A stretch of DNA of 64,000 nt. Source: Candidatus Galacturonatibacter soehngenii. Its GTDB lineage: Bacteria > Bacillota > Clostridia > Lachnospirales > Lachnospiraceae. Numbering within the stretch: the first letter of the stretch is position 1; every line of letters starts with the position of its first letter. This document shows positions 18,811 through 26,579 of the stretch, piece after piece. The notes beneath the pieces are model-generated. The model worked only from the letters and a program-made list of their open reading frames with translations, ran no database searches and was not told the DNA's origin. Position numbers and translations under genes: made by a program. The stretch is taken from the NCBI RefSeq assembly GCF_008830185.1, contig NZ_WAGX01000007.1, positions 434,001 through 498,000 on the forward strand, in the 5' to 3' direction.

Positions 18811-19755
18811 ATGAAGAAAAATATCTTAAAAAAATTAGTAACAGGAATCATGGTAACAACATTAGCAGCTGGAGTCTTAACTGGATGTGCAAAAAAAGCA
18901 GAGAGTGATTCAAATGCCAATGCAAGCAATCAAGAGGCATCAGATGAAAAAGCAACAGATGCAAGCACTGATAATGCGAATACAGAGGATGCAAAAAACA
19001 CAGACCTAGAAGAAGTAACCACGATTTATGCAGCAACGGGCGGAGCTCCAAAGCCTTTTACCTTTGTGGACGATAGCAACGAATTAACAGGGCATAACAT
19101 TGATTTAATCAAAGCGGTATTTGAACGATTGCCACAATATAAACTGGAAATTGAAGTAACAGATTTTCCATCTATTTTTGCAGGACTAGATTCTGATCGC
19201 TATCAAATTGGCGTAAACAATTTTGCCATGAACGAAGAGAGAAAAGAAAAATACTTATTTAGCGATCCTATCTTTGCAAATGAATATGTAGCAATCTTTG
19301 CAAAAGACAGTGATAAGGCCGAATCCGTTGAGAGTTGGGAGGACTTGGCAGGCTTAAAGACCATTTCACAGGCAGGAATTAATATTACAACCGCATTAGA
19401 AAACTATAATACGGCAAATCCAGATAATGCAATTCAAATCGAATACAGTGAAGCAGACCTTGTGCTACAGATTCAAGATGTAGAAGCAGGTAAATATGAT
19501 TTTGTACTAATGGATAAACCAATGTTTGAGTATTACCAAAAGGAATTTAACTTTAATGTAGTTGGAGCTGAGATTAGCAATGACGTATCACAGGATTTAC
19601 TACCACAACCGTTTAGCTATTTATTAATTAGCAAAGGAAATGAGCAATTGGTAGAAGACATTAATAAGGCACTCAAAGAAGTAATACAAGATGGCAAGAG
19701 TAAAGAGATTAATGAAAATTGGTTTGGTTCTGATTATTCTCCATCTTACAATTAA
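18811..19755 (+). CDS. Amino-acid ABC transporter substrate-binding lipoprotein
   Basis: Family 3 (polar amino acid) binding protein, anchored to the outer face of the membrane. Lipobox LAAGVLTGC puts the lipidated cysteine at C26; a Ser/Asn/Ala/Asp-rich linker (about 30-65) follows, then the periplasmic-binding-protein fold with GHNIDLIKAVFERLP and FAMNEERKEKYLFSDP. The start at 18811 (GAGGAG upstream) is used, not the upstream in-frame ATG inside the GST gene, because only this gives a signal peptide. Adjacent to a single permease and ATPase. Context (GSTs, C-S lyases) favours cystine, cysteine derivatives or S-conjugates as ligand; not provable from sequence. Confidence 0.9.
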   Translation: MKKNILKKLVTGIMVTTLAAGVLTGCAKKAESDSNANASNQEASDEKATDASTDNANTEDAKNTDLEEVTTIYAATGGAPKPFTFVDDSNELTGHNIDLIKAVFERLPQYKLEIEVTDFPSIFAGLDSDRYQIGVNNFAMNEERKEKYLFSDPIFANEYVAIFAKDSDKAESVESWEDLAGLKTISQAGINITTALENYNTANPDNAIQIEYSEADLVLQIQDVEAGKYDFVLMDKPMFEYYQKEFNFNVVGAEISNDVSQDLLPQPFSYLLISKGNEQLVEDINKALKEVIQDGKSKEINENWFGSDYSPSYN

Positions 19756-19770
19756 ACCTGGAGGAATGAT

Positions 19771-20523
19771 ATGAGCAAATTGTTTGATGGAAAATTAGTA
19801 TTTACCCAGATTCCCACTTTACTTGAATATTTACCAATTACAATTGAATTAACTTTGGTTGCGCTCATAATTGGCTGGATCATAGGACTTTTATTAGCCA
19901 TGATCAAAATAAAAAGAATACCTGTTTTATCACAGTTAGCTGCTTTATTTGTTTCGATTGTAAGAGGAACGCCTGTTATTGTACAGTTATATTTGACTTA
20001 TTTTGGAATACCGATTGCGTTAAAATATTTTAATTACTACAATGGGACTTCATATAACGTAAATACCGTACCGCCGATTCTTTTCGCAATTATTGCGTTA
20101 GGTCTTAATCAGTCAGCATTTGACTCAGAAACCATTCGCGCAGCAATCCAATCTGTAGATAAGGGACAGGTGGAAGCAGCGAAAGCTTTAGGAATGACAG
20201 GTAAACAAATTCTTAGAAGAGTTCTCCTTCCACAGGCAGTGACAGTCGCGCTGCCTTCCCTTGGTAACTCGTTGATTGCATTAATCAAAGGAACTTCCTT
20301 GGCATTTACCTGTTCTGTGGTAGAAATGACTGCAAGGGGTAAGATTATAGCAGGAAACAATTATCGTTATTTTGAAGTTTATTGTTCCCTTGCAATTATT
20401 TACTGGTTACTGACTATTATAATTGAGTGGGTATTTAAATATATAGAAAAGAAAATGAGTGTACCAGAGGATGTACCAATCATAAAAGAAGACCAGTTAC
20501 AGGAGAGGAGGCTTAACCTATGA
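19771..20523 (+). CDS. Amino-acid ABC transporter permease
   Basis: 250-aa HisM/TcyB-type permease with an N-terminal segment of 3-4 membrane helices and the EAA loop (VEAAKALGMTGKQILRRVLL, about 133-152) that docks to the ATPase. FVSIVRGTPVIVQLYLTYFG is the typical family motif. It forms a homodimer in most family 3 systems. GGAGGA precedes the start, and its stop overlaps the ATPase start as ATGA (4 nt). Part of the operon starting at the first GST gene. Confidence 0.92.
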   Translation: MSKLFDGKLVFTQIPTLLEYLPITIELTLVALIIGWIIGLLLAMIKIKRIPVLSQLAALFVSIVRGTPVIVQLYLTYFGIPIALKYFNYYNGTSYNVNTVPPILFAIIALGLNQSAFDSETIRAAIQSVDKGQVEAAKALGMTGKQILRRVLLPQAVTVALPSLGNSLIALIKGTSLAFTCSVVEMTARGKIIAGNNYRYFEVYCSLAIIYWLLTIIIEWVFKYIEKKMSVPEDVPIIKEDQLQERRLNL

Positions 20524-21284
20524 GCTTTGTTGAAATTAGAGGACTTAGTAAGAAGTTTGGACAAAACGTTGTTTTAAACGATATCAATCTAGACATCCGC
20601 AAAGGTGATGTAGTAGCAATCATAGGACCTTCTGGAACTGGTAAATCCACTTTACTTAGAGCTTTAAACTTATTAGAAAAACCTGAAAAAGGTGAAGTAA
20701 GTATAGAAGGAAACGTATATGATCTAACGACTAAGTCAGCAAAAAAGAAATTAGAACTTAGGAAAAGCACCGAAATGGTATTTCAGCAATTTAATCTATT
20801 TAAAAACAAGACAGCACTAGAAAACGTAATGGAAGGTTTACTAATTGTGAAAAGGATGAAAAAAGAGGAGGCGAGAAAGCGAGCCATTAACCAGCTTGAA
20901 AAAGTAGGAATGGGTGATCGCCTCAATCATTATCCAAGGCATCTATCAGGAGGGCAACAACAACGAGTTGCCATCGCAAGAGCACTTGCAATGGAACCTA
21001 AAATGCTTTTAATGGATGAACCTACTTCGGCACTTGATCCAGAGTTAGTAAGTGAGGTTTTACTAACGGTAAAGAAGGTTGCGCAAGAAGGAAATACGAT
21101 TTTACTGGTGACTCACGAGATGAATTTTGTAAAAAAGGTAGCCAATCGTGTCATCTTTTTAGAAAATGGAAAAGTGGTTGCAGATGGAACACCAAAAGAA
21201 ATTTTTGAAAATCCAAGTAATGACAGGTTAAAAGAATTCTTAGTAAAAATCCATATGTTGGAGGGGTTAGAGTATACCATTTAA
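20520..21284 (+). CDS. Amino-acid ABC transporter ATP-binding protein
   Basis: 254-aa GlnQ/TcyC-type ATPase powering the adjacent importer. Walker A is GPSGTGKST, Q-loop VFQQFNLF, signature LSGGQQQRVAIARAL, Walker B LLMDEPTSALDPE, switch His in LLVTHEMNFV. Starts in a 4-nt overlap with the permease gene, so the two are coupled. No regulatory C-terminal domain. Confidence 0.94.
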   Translation: MSFVEIRGLSKKFGQNVVLNDINLDIRKGDVVAIIGPSGTGKSTLLRALNLLEKPEKGEVSIEGNVYDLTTKSAKKKLELRKSTEMVFQQFNLFKNKTALENVMEGLLIVKRMKKEEARKRAINQLEKVGMGDRLNHYPRHLSGGQQQRVAIARALAMEPKMLLMDEPTSALDPELVSEVLLTVKKVAQEGNTILLVTHEMNFVKKVANRVIFLENGKVVADGTPKEIFENPSNDRLKEFLVKIHMLEGLEYTI

Positions 21285-21319
21285 TGGTGATAGATTGATT
21301 AGAAACAAGGTGAATGATA

Positions 21320-21826
21320 ATGAATATTACTTATAAGACAAATAAAGAAGATGTTAACTGGCAAGAAGTATCAGAAGTTTTAAAACGTTTGGGACTTTCC
21401 AATCATCCTGCGTGGGAACAAGAAATCATATTTAAAAATAGCTATGCGGTCGTATTTGCATATGATGACGAAAGAATTGTTGGTGTAGCCAGAGCTTTAT
21501 CAGACGGTGTATGCCAGGCTGCGATATACAATGTAGCCCTAGATGATGAATATCAAGGACATGGAATTGGAAGAACTTTAATTGAGACTCTTCTAGAACA
21601 AGTCAAAGGTCAAAATGTAATATTATATACACATCCAAGGACTGTTCATTTATATGAAAAGTTTGGATTTCGTCGAAGTAAAACCGCTATGTGTATGTTT
21701 CAAGGATCAGAAGAAAAGTTAGAATGGATGAGTGAACAAGGCTTTCTTCTTCCAAAAGATTTTCGATTTGCAGATGAATATGGAAGAAAAGATATGCAGT
21801 ATCAAGCGCCAGAACGTGGAGAGTAA
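21320..21826 (+). CDS. GNAT-family N-acetyltransferase
   Basis: 168-aa acyltransferase of the Gcn5 superfamily. The acetyl-CoA pyrophosphate loop is DEYQGHGIGRTLIE (Q-x-x-G-x-G), followed by the C-terminal motif LYEKFGFRRSKTAM. The ATG at 21320 is used because AAGGTGA lies 6 nt upstream; an in-frame ATG at 21314 is too close to it. Set between an amino-acid ABC transporter and GST genes, it recalls the acetyltransferases (such as YxeL, SnaA) that act in Bacillus pathways breaking down S-modified cysteines, but the substrate here is unknown. Confidence 0.82.
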   Translation: MNITYKTNKEDVNWQEVSEVLKRLGLSNHPAWEQEIIFKNSYAVVFAYDDERIVGVARALSDGVCQAAIYNVALDDEYQGHGIGRTLIETLLEQVKGQNVILYTHPRTVHLYEKFGFRRSKTAMCMFQGSEEKLEWMSEQGFLLPKDFRFADEYGRKDMQYQAPERGE

Positions 21827-21846
21827 AGAAAGTAAGGTGAATTCGC

Positions 21847-22806
21847 ATGTCAACAAAATATATAAAAGAAGAAATACAAGCAAATGGTAAGTTTGAACGA
21901 CAAAAAAATCGTTTCACAACGCCATTTGGAACAAAAGAGGGGCAATTACCAGTGGAAGCAGGCAGATATCGACTCTTTTGGTCACCCGTTTGCCCTTGGG
22001 CTCATCGAAGCATCATTGTTCGAAGACTCCTTGGATTAGAAAATGTAATTAGTGTGGGTACACTTGACCCGATTCGTCCAGATATTGAAAGAACGGACTG
22101 GGCATTTACCTTAGATGAACACCATGAAGATCCTGTGTTAAAGATTAAATATCTAAGTGATATTTATTTATCCACAGACCCAGAATATACAGGTCGATTT
22201 ACCGTTCCTTGTGTCGTTGACTTGAAAACAAAAAAAATAGTAAATAATGACTATTTTAATTTGACAAAGTATTTCGAGATAGAATGGAGCAAGTTTCATA
22301 AGGAGGGAGCTCCTGATTTATATCCAAGCGAACTTAGAGAAGAAATCGATGCGTTAAACAACCTTTTGTTTCATGATATCAACAATGGAGTCTACAAAGC
22401 AGGGTTTGCAAGAAGCCAAGAAGCTTACGAAGAAGCTTATGAGCTAGTATTTAATCGATTGGATTGGTTAGAGGAACGCCTTTCACATCAAAGGTATTTA
22501 TTTGGTGATAAGATTACAGAGTCAGATATTCGCTTATATGTGACACTTGCTAGGTTTGATGTGGCATATCATAATGGTTTCTGGCTTAATCGAAATAAAT
22601 TAGTAGATTTTCCAAATCTATGGGGGTATGCAAGAGATTTATATCAACAGAGAGGATTTGGAGATACGACAGACTTTGATGCCATCAAAAAGCATTACCA
22701 TTTATGCTGTTTGTCAACCAATCCATTTCATATTTTACCAAAAGGCCCTGATTTATCCATTTGGGATACGCCTCACAATAGAGATAGAGCTTATGGAACT
22801 GTGTAA
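21847..22806 (+). CDS. Glutathionyl-hydroquinone reductase-like GST (Xi class), paralog 2
   Basis: 319-aa paralog of the gene at 17775, shorter at both ends. The Xi-class active site is C49-P-W-A in SPVCPWAHR; the helical domain repeats NNGVYKAGFARSQEAYEEA and ESDIRLYVTLARFD. The closing LPKGPDLSIWDTP matches paralog 1 (LPKGPDLSIWEEP). It starts 20 nt after the GNAT gene (AAGTAAGGTGA upstream) and probably ends the first operon. Same catalytic expectations as paralog 1: reductive removal of a thiol from a hydroquinone-type conjugate. Confidence 0.88.
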   Translation: MSTKYIKEEIQANGKFERQKNRFTTPFGTKEGQLPVEAGRYRLFWSPVCPWAHRSIIVRRLLGLENVISVGTLDPIRPDIERTDWAFTLDEHHEDPVLKIKYLSDIYLSTDPEYTGRFTVPCVVDLKTKKIVNNDYFNLTKYFEIEWSKFHKEGAPDLYPSELREEIDALNNLLFHDINNGVYKAGFARSQEAYEEAYELVFNRLDWLEERLSHQRYLFGDKITESDIRLYVTLARFDVAYHNGFWLNRNKLVDFPNLWGYARDLYQQRGFGDTTDFDAIKKHYHLCCLSTNPFHILPKGPDLSIWDTPHNRDRAYGTV

Positions 22807-22827
22807 AAATAGTTTCTATAGTTACAG

Positions 22828-22856
22828 ATTGGTTATAGGTAAAACTTATAACCAAT
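22828..22856 (+). promoter_or_regulatory. Perfect 10-bp dyad upstream of the third GST gene
   Basis: ATTGGTTATA (22828-22837) and TATAACCAAT (22847-22856) with the 9-nt spacer GGTAAAACT. The core GTTATA-GGTAA-N4-TATAAC is shared with 17676-17696. A TATAAT at 22896-22901 with TTACCA (22872-22877, 18 bp spacer) gives a predicted start near 22908, so the dyad centre is again at about -66. A weak terminator for the upstream operon is an alternative. Confidence 0.65.
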
Positions 22857-22871
22857 TTTCATTATAAAGTA

Positions 22872-22901
22872 TTACCACTCAATTTGCTTAAAAGGTATAA
22901 T
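22872..22901 (+). promoter_or_regulatory. Promoter of the third GST / C-S lyase operon
   Basis: TTACCA (22872-22877), 18-bp spacer, TATAAT (22896-22901). Same 18-bp spacer and weak -35 as the promoter of the first GST operon. Confidence 0.55.
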
Positions 22902-22917
22902 AAAGGAGGATATAAAC

Positions 22918-23931
22918 ATGTCAAATGAAGGAATAAATAAGAAATTACGACCAAAAGAAATAGAGAATGAAATCGATGAACGAGGTGCTTTTGTCCGTCA
23001 AAAGAATCATTTTGTTACTCCCTTTGGTGAGGGAGAGAAGGATTTAAAGGCCCAAAAAGGAAGGTATCGTTTAATCTGGGCAAAGGGATGTCACTGGTCA
23101 AATCGTGCCTCCATTGTAAGAGAATTATTAGGTCTAGAAGAAGCAATTGGAATCAATTTGGTTGGTCATAGTAAAGAGAATGCGGCCTATGGATGGGAAT
23201 TTGTATACAATGAAGATAGAATGGATCCCGTACTTCAAATTCAATTCCTAAGCGAGGCATATTACAATGCAGATCCTGATTACACAGGAAGATGTACGGT
23301 ACCAGCATTAGTTGATGTCACAACAAAAAAGGTCGTAAATAATGACTATCATCGTTTGACGAATTATTTGGAAACCGCATTTCGGCCATTCCAAAAAGAG
23401 AATGCTCCAGATCTTTATCCAGTAGAACTTAGAGAGGAAATCGATGCGTTCAATGACTGGCTCTTTCCAAATGTAAACAATGCCACCTATCGAATGATGT
23501 TTGCACAATCCCTTATTGCCTATGAAGAAGCATTTGAAGATTTTTATCATGCACTTGATACGATTGAAGAACGGCTTTCAAACAATCGATTTTTATTCGG
23601 GGATTATGTAACGGATAGTGATATCCGATTATTTGTTACCTTGGCAAGGTTTGATACACATTATTATAGAAATATAGGCCCTATCAAACAAAGGGTGCAA
23701 GATTATAAAAATATATGGGACTATTGCAAAGACCTATATGAAATTGAAGCATTTAAAAACAATACTTACTTTAAAAGTTTCTCAAAGCCAATTGATATTA
23801 GAGAAGGAATCTTTCAGCCTTACGCCACAAGATTTTATGATCAGATTGATTATGATAAGCTTTGGTCAACACCACAATCACGTAAGATACTTAGTAAGAC
23901 TCCCGATGAGAAATTTTTGAGACAGAAATAA
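22918..23931 (+). CDS. Xi-class GST homolog with altered active site (CHWS), paralog 3
   Basis: 337-aa member of the same family, more divergent. The active-site motif is C58-H-W-S (KGCHWSNRAS) in place of C-P-W-A, so the catalytic cysteine stays but the conserved proline and the small residue are changed. Family landmarks remain: DPDYTGRCTVPALVD, NNDYHRLTNYLE and TDSDIRLFVTLARFD; the usual NNGVYKAGF reads NNATYRMMF. The changes around the cysteine suggest a different thiol or substrate. Strong AAAGGAGG upstream. It begins the second operon, followed 25 nt later by the cystathionine gamma-synthase/lyase gene. Confidence 0.82.
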   Translation: MSNEGINKKLRPKEIENEIDERGAFVRQKNHFVTPFGEGEKDLKAQKGRYRLIWAKGCHWSNRASIVRELLGLEEAIGINLVGHSKENAAYGWEFVYNEDRMDPVLQIQFLSEAYYNADPDYTGRCTVPALVDVTTKKVVNNDYHRLTNYLETAFRPFQKENAPDLYPVELREEIDAFNDWLFPNVNNATYRMMFAQSLIAYEEAFEDFYHALDTIEERLSNNRFLFGDYVTDSDIRLFVTLARFDTHYYRNIGPIKQRVQDYKNIWDYCKDLYEIEAFKNNTYFKSFSKPIDIREGIFQPYATRFYDQIDYDKLWSTPQSRKILSKTPDEKFLRQK

Positions 23932-23956
23932 ATGAGCAAAGCAAAGGAGATATGCT

Positions 23957-25105
23957 ATGGGAAAATCCATTGACACAGTGTGTATACACGGAAAAGATGT
24001 AAGGAGATTTGTTGATAATACAGGTTCAATCAGCTTTCCAATTTATCAGACAGCGGCCTATGCACATCCAGCGGTAGGAGAGAGTACTGGTTTTGATTAT
24101 ACCAGACTACAAAATCCAACCAGGGAAGAGGTAGAACGAATTGTGGCTGATTTAGAAGATGGAATAGATGCATTAGCATTTTCTTCTGGCATGGCTGCAA
24201 TTACAACATTGTTTGAGCTATTTAAACCAGGTGATCACATCATTGTTACGGATGACTTATACGGCGGAACGATTCGATTATTAGATCATGTAAATAAAAA
24301 AAATGGCTTGCAAATCACCTATGTTGATACCAGTGATTTAGAGCAAATTACTAGTAACATAAAAGAGAATACCGTTGCCATTTACATTGAAACACCTACC
24401 AATCCGATGATGAAAGTAACAGATATTGAGAAAGTAGCAAAAGAAGCACACGAAAAGGATATTATACTTATTGTTGATAATACCTTTTTATCTCCTTATT
24501 ATCAAAAGCCACTATTACTAGGTGCAGATGTGGTGATTCATAGTGGAACAAAATATTTAAGCGGTCATAACGATACGATAGCAGGTTTCTTGGTAACAAG
24601 TCGTGAAGATTTGAGTGAAAAATTACGATTTTTAATTAAGACAACGGGAGCAGGGCTTTCTCCCTTTGATAGCTGGCTGTTACTTCGTGGAATAAAAACA
24701 TTGGCACTTCGCATGGATAAGCATCAGGCAAATGCAATTGAAATCGCAAACTTTTTACAAGAACACAAAAAGGTAGAGCAAGTGTATTATATTGGATTGC
24801 CCAAGCACCCATCGTATGACATAATTAAAAAGCAGTGTACTGGTTTTGGAGGAATGATTTCATTTACTGTTGATAGTGAGGAAACAGCAAAAAACGTCTT
24901 ACAAAAGGTAAAATTAATACAATTTGCAGAAAGCCTTGGTGGTGTGGAAAGTTTGATTACCTATCCAATTTATCAGACGCATGCAGATGTTCCAATTGAA
25001 AAACGATTGGCACAAGGTATTGATGAACGCCTTCTTCGCATATCGGTAGGAATTGAAAATGCGAAGGATTTAATCGCAGATTTAGCGCAGGCACTGGAAG
25101 GCTAA
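23957..25105 (+). CDS. Cystathionine gamma-synthase/gamma-lyase family PLP enzyme
   Basis: 382-aa Cys/Met-metabolism PLP enzyme (MetB/MccB/MetC family), acting on C-S bonds of cystathionine, homocysteine or related thioethers. The PLP lysine is K199 in HSGTKYLSGHND; the N-terminal YTRLQNPTREEVE and ETPTNPMMKVTD are family hallmarks, as is the C-terminal RISVGIEN. Sequence alone does not separate gamma-synthase from beta/gamma-lyase. Placement after GST paralog 3 and before a MalY-type lyase points to sulfur salvage from thioethers or S-conjugates rather than a plain methionine-synthesis operon (no metA/metE here). Confidence 0.9.
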   Translation: MGKSIDTVCIHGKDVRRFVDNTGSISFPIYQTAAYAHPAVGESTGFDYTRLQNPTREEVERIVADLEDGIDALAFSSGMAAITTLFELFKPGDHIIVTDDLYGGTIRLLDHVNKKNGLQITYVDTSDLEQITSNIKENTVAIYIETPTNPMMKVTDIEKVAKEAHEKDIILIVDNTFLSPYYQKPLLLGADVVIHSGTKYLSGHNDTIAGFLVTSREDLSEKLRFLIKTTGAGLSPFDSWLLLRGIKTLALRMDKHQANAIEIANFLQEHKKVEQVYYIGLPKHPSYDIIKKQCTGFGGMISFTVDSEETAKNVLQKVKLIQFAESLGGVESLITYPIYQTHADVPIEKRLAQGIDERLLRISVGIENAKDLIADLAQALEG

Positions 25106-25156
25106 TTGATTAGAATAATAGGTAATATGGAATACACAATTAAAAGGAGAAAATGT

Positions 25157-26335
25157 ATGGGCTGTAAGTATGATTTTGATTCAGTCATAGACAGAAGAAA
25201 TACAAGTAGTTTAAAATATGACTTTGCTAAGGAGCGAAAAAATAGAGAGGATCTATTACCTTTGTGGGTTGCTGATATGGATTTTTCGCTACCAAGTGAA
25301 GTGCTAAATGATATTACAAAGAGAGTAAATCATGGAATCTTTGGTTATACAGATCCTATGGATGATTATTATAAGATTATTCAAAACTGGTATAAGGACC
25401 AGTATGGCTTTGAGATACAAAAAGACTGGATATTGGTTACTCCTGGTGTCGTATTTGCATTAGTTTTAGCAATTAGAGCATATACGAAGGAAGGTGATGC
25501 AGTCTTAATTCAACAACCTGTTTACTATCCTTTTGCGGAATGTATTGTAGATAATAACCGTAAGCTGATTAATAATCAACTACATTATGAATGTGGGAAG
25601 TATACCATTGATTTTGAAGACTTTGAAAAGAAGATTGTAGAAAACAAGGTAAAGCTATTTTTATTATGCAACCCTCATAACCCGGTTGGAAGAGTTTGGA
25701 CAAAACAAGAGTTACTGCAGTTAGGGAAAATTTGCATCAAGCATGGAGTCAAGATTGTTGCGGATGAGATTCATGCAGATTTTGTGTATGGTGATAGAAA
25801 GCATCTGGTTTTTGCTTCCTTAAGTGATGAAATAAAAGAAAATTGTATAATTTGCAGTTCTCCTAGTAAAACATTTAATATAGCGGGATTGCAGATATCA
25901 AATATTTTGATACCGAATAAAGAATTGCATCATTTATTCCAGCAAGAGATAGGTAAAGTAGGATATAGCCAAATAAATACGCTTGGTTTAATAGCAACCA
26001 AATCCGTATATACCAAAGGATATGAGTGGTATATAGAATTAAAAGAGTATTTATGGAACAATTATATATTCGCAAAGAAGTTTATTGATGAAAATATTCC
26101 AGGCATCAAAGTGGTAGAGCCAGAGGGGACTTATTTACTATGGCTAGATTGTAGTGGGCTTGGTTTGACAGAAGAAGAGTTAGAAGATGTAATTACGAAT
26201 AAAGCAAAGCTATGGCTAGATGGAGGAGCGATATTTGGAAAGGAAACAGGACTTTTCCAAAGAATCAATTATGCATGTCCAAGAAGTATTTTAGAACAAG
26301 CATTGATCCAATTAAAGAGTGCAATCAAGCAATAG
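25157..26335 (+). CDS. MalY/PatB-type aminotransferase fold C-S lyase
   Basis: 392-aa PLP enzyme of the MalY/PatB branch of class I aminotransferases, most of which are cystathionine beta-lyases (cysteine-S-conjugate beta-lyases) giving thiol, pyruvate and ammonia. The PLP lysine is K238 in SSPSKTFNIAGLQ, typical of this branch; PLWVADMDFSLP near the N-terminus and CNPHNPVGRVW are also characteristic. The ATG at 25157 has AGGAG 7 nt upstream; the in-frame TTG at 25106 is rejected. Last gene of the second GST operon; together with the upstream PLP enzyme it could release sulfur from cysteine S-conjugates. Confidence 0.88.
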   Translation: MGCKYDFDSVIDRRNTSSLKYDFAKERKNREDLLPLWVADMDFSLPSEVLNDITKRVNHGIFGYTDPMDDYYKIIQNWYKDQYGFEIQKDWILVTPGVVFALVLAIRAYTKEGDAVLIQQPVYYPFAECIVDNNRKLINNQLHYECGKYTIDFEDFEKKIVENKVKLFLLCNPHNPVGRVWTKQELLQLGKICIKHGVKIVADEIHADFVYGDRKHLVFASLSDEIKENCIICSSPSKTFNIAGLQISNILIPNKELHHLFQQEIGKVGYSQINTLGLIATKSVYTKGYEWYIELKEYLWNNYIFAKKFIDENIPGIKVVEPEGTYLLWLDCSGLGLTEEELEDVITNKAKLWLDGGAIFGKETGLFQRINYACPRSILEQALIQLKSAIKQ

Positions 26336-26342
26336 AGTTAAG

Positions 26343-26374
26343 AATAGAGGCTGTGAAAGGGCTTCTATTTTTTT
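26343..26374 (+). terminator. Terminator after the C-S lyase operon
   Basis: AATAGAGGC (26343-26351) pairs with GCTTCTATT (26361-26369), followed by TTTTT. Confidence 0.8.
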
Positions 26375-26579
26375 GTTTTCTCATAAAGACATATCGTATA
26401 AGTAACTTTAAAATGATACAAGAAGATAAAAAACAATAAATATAAAAAATAAGTAGAAATAAATTAATAATATTATAAAAATCATACAAAATAGTAAGGA
26501 TAGATATTCATTGACAAGTTAGCAGCAAATTATCAATCTAACAAATCAGTGAAATTAAACTTATTTAGGAGGGTATTAT

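Noticed and set aside
22828-22860. Dyad before GST paralog 3 as a terminator
   Set aside because: Possible as a weak terminator (TTTTC follows), but the shared spacer sequence and identical distance to the promoter at the first GST operon argue for an operator. Both functions may coexist.
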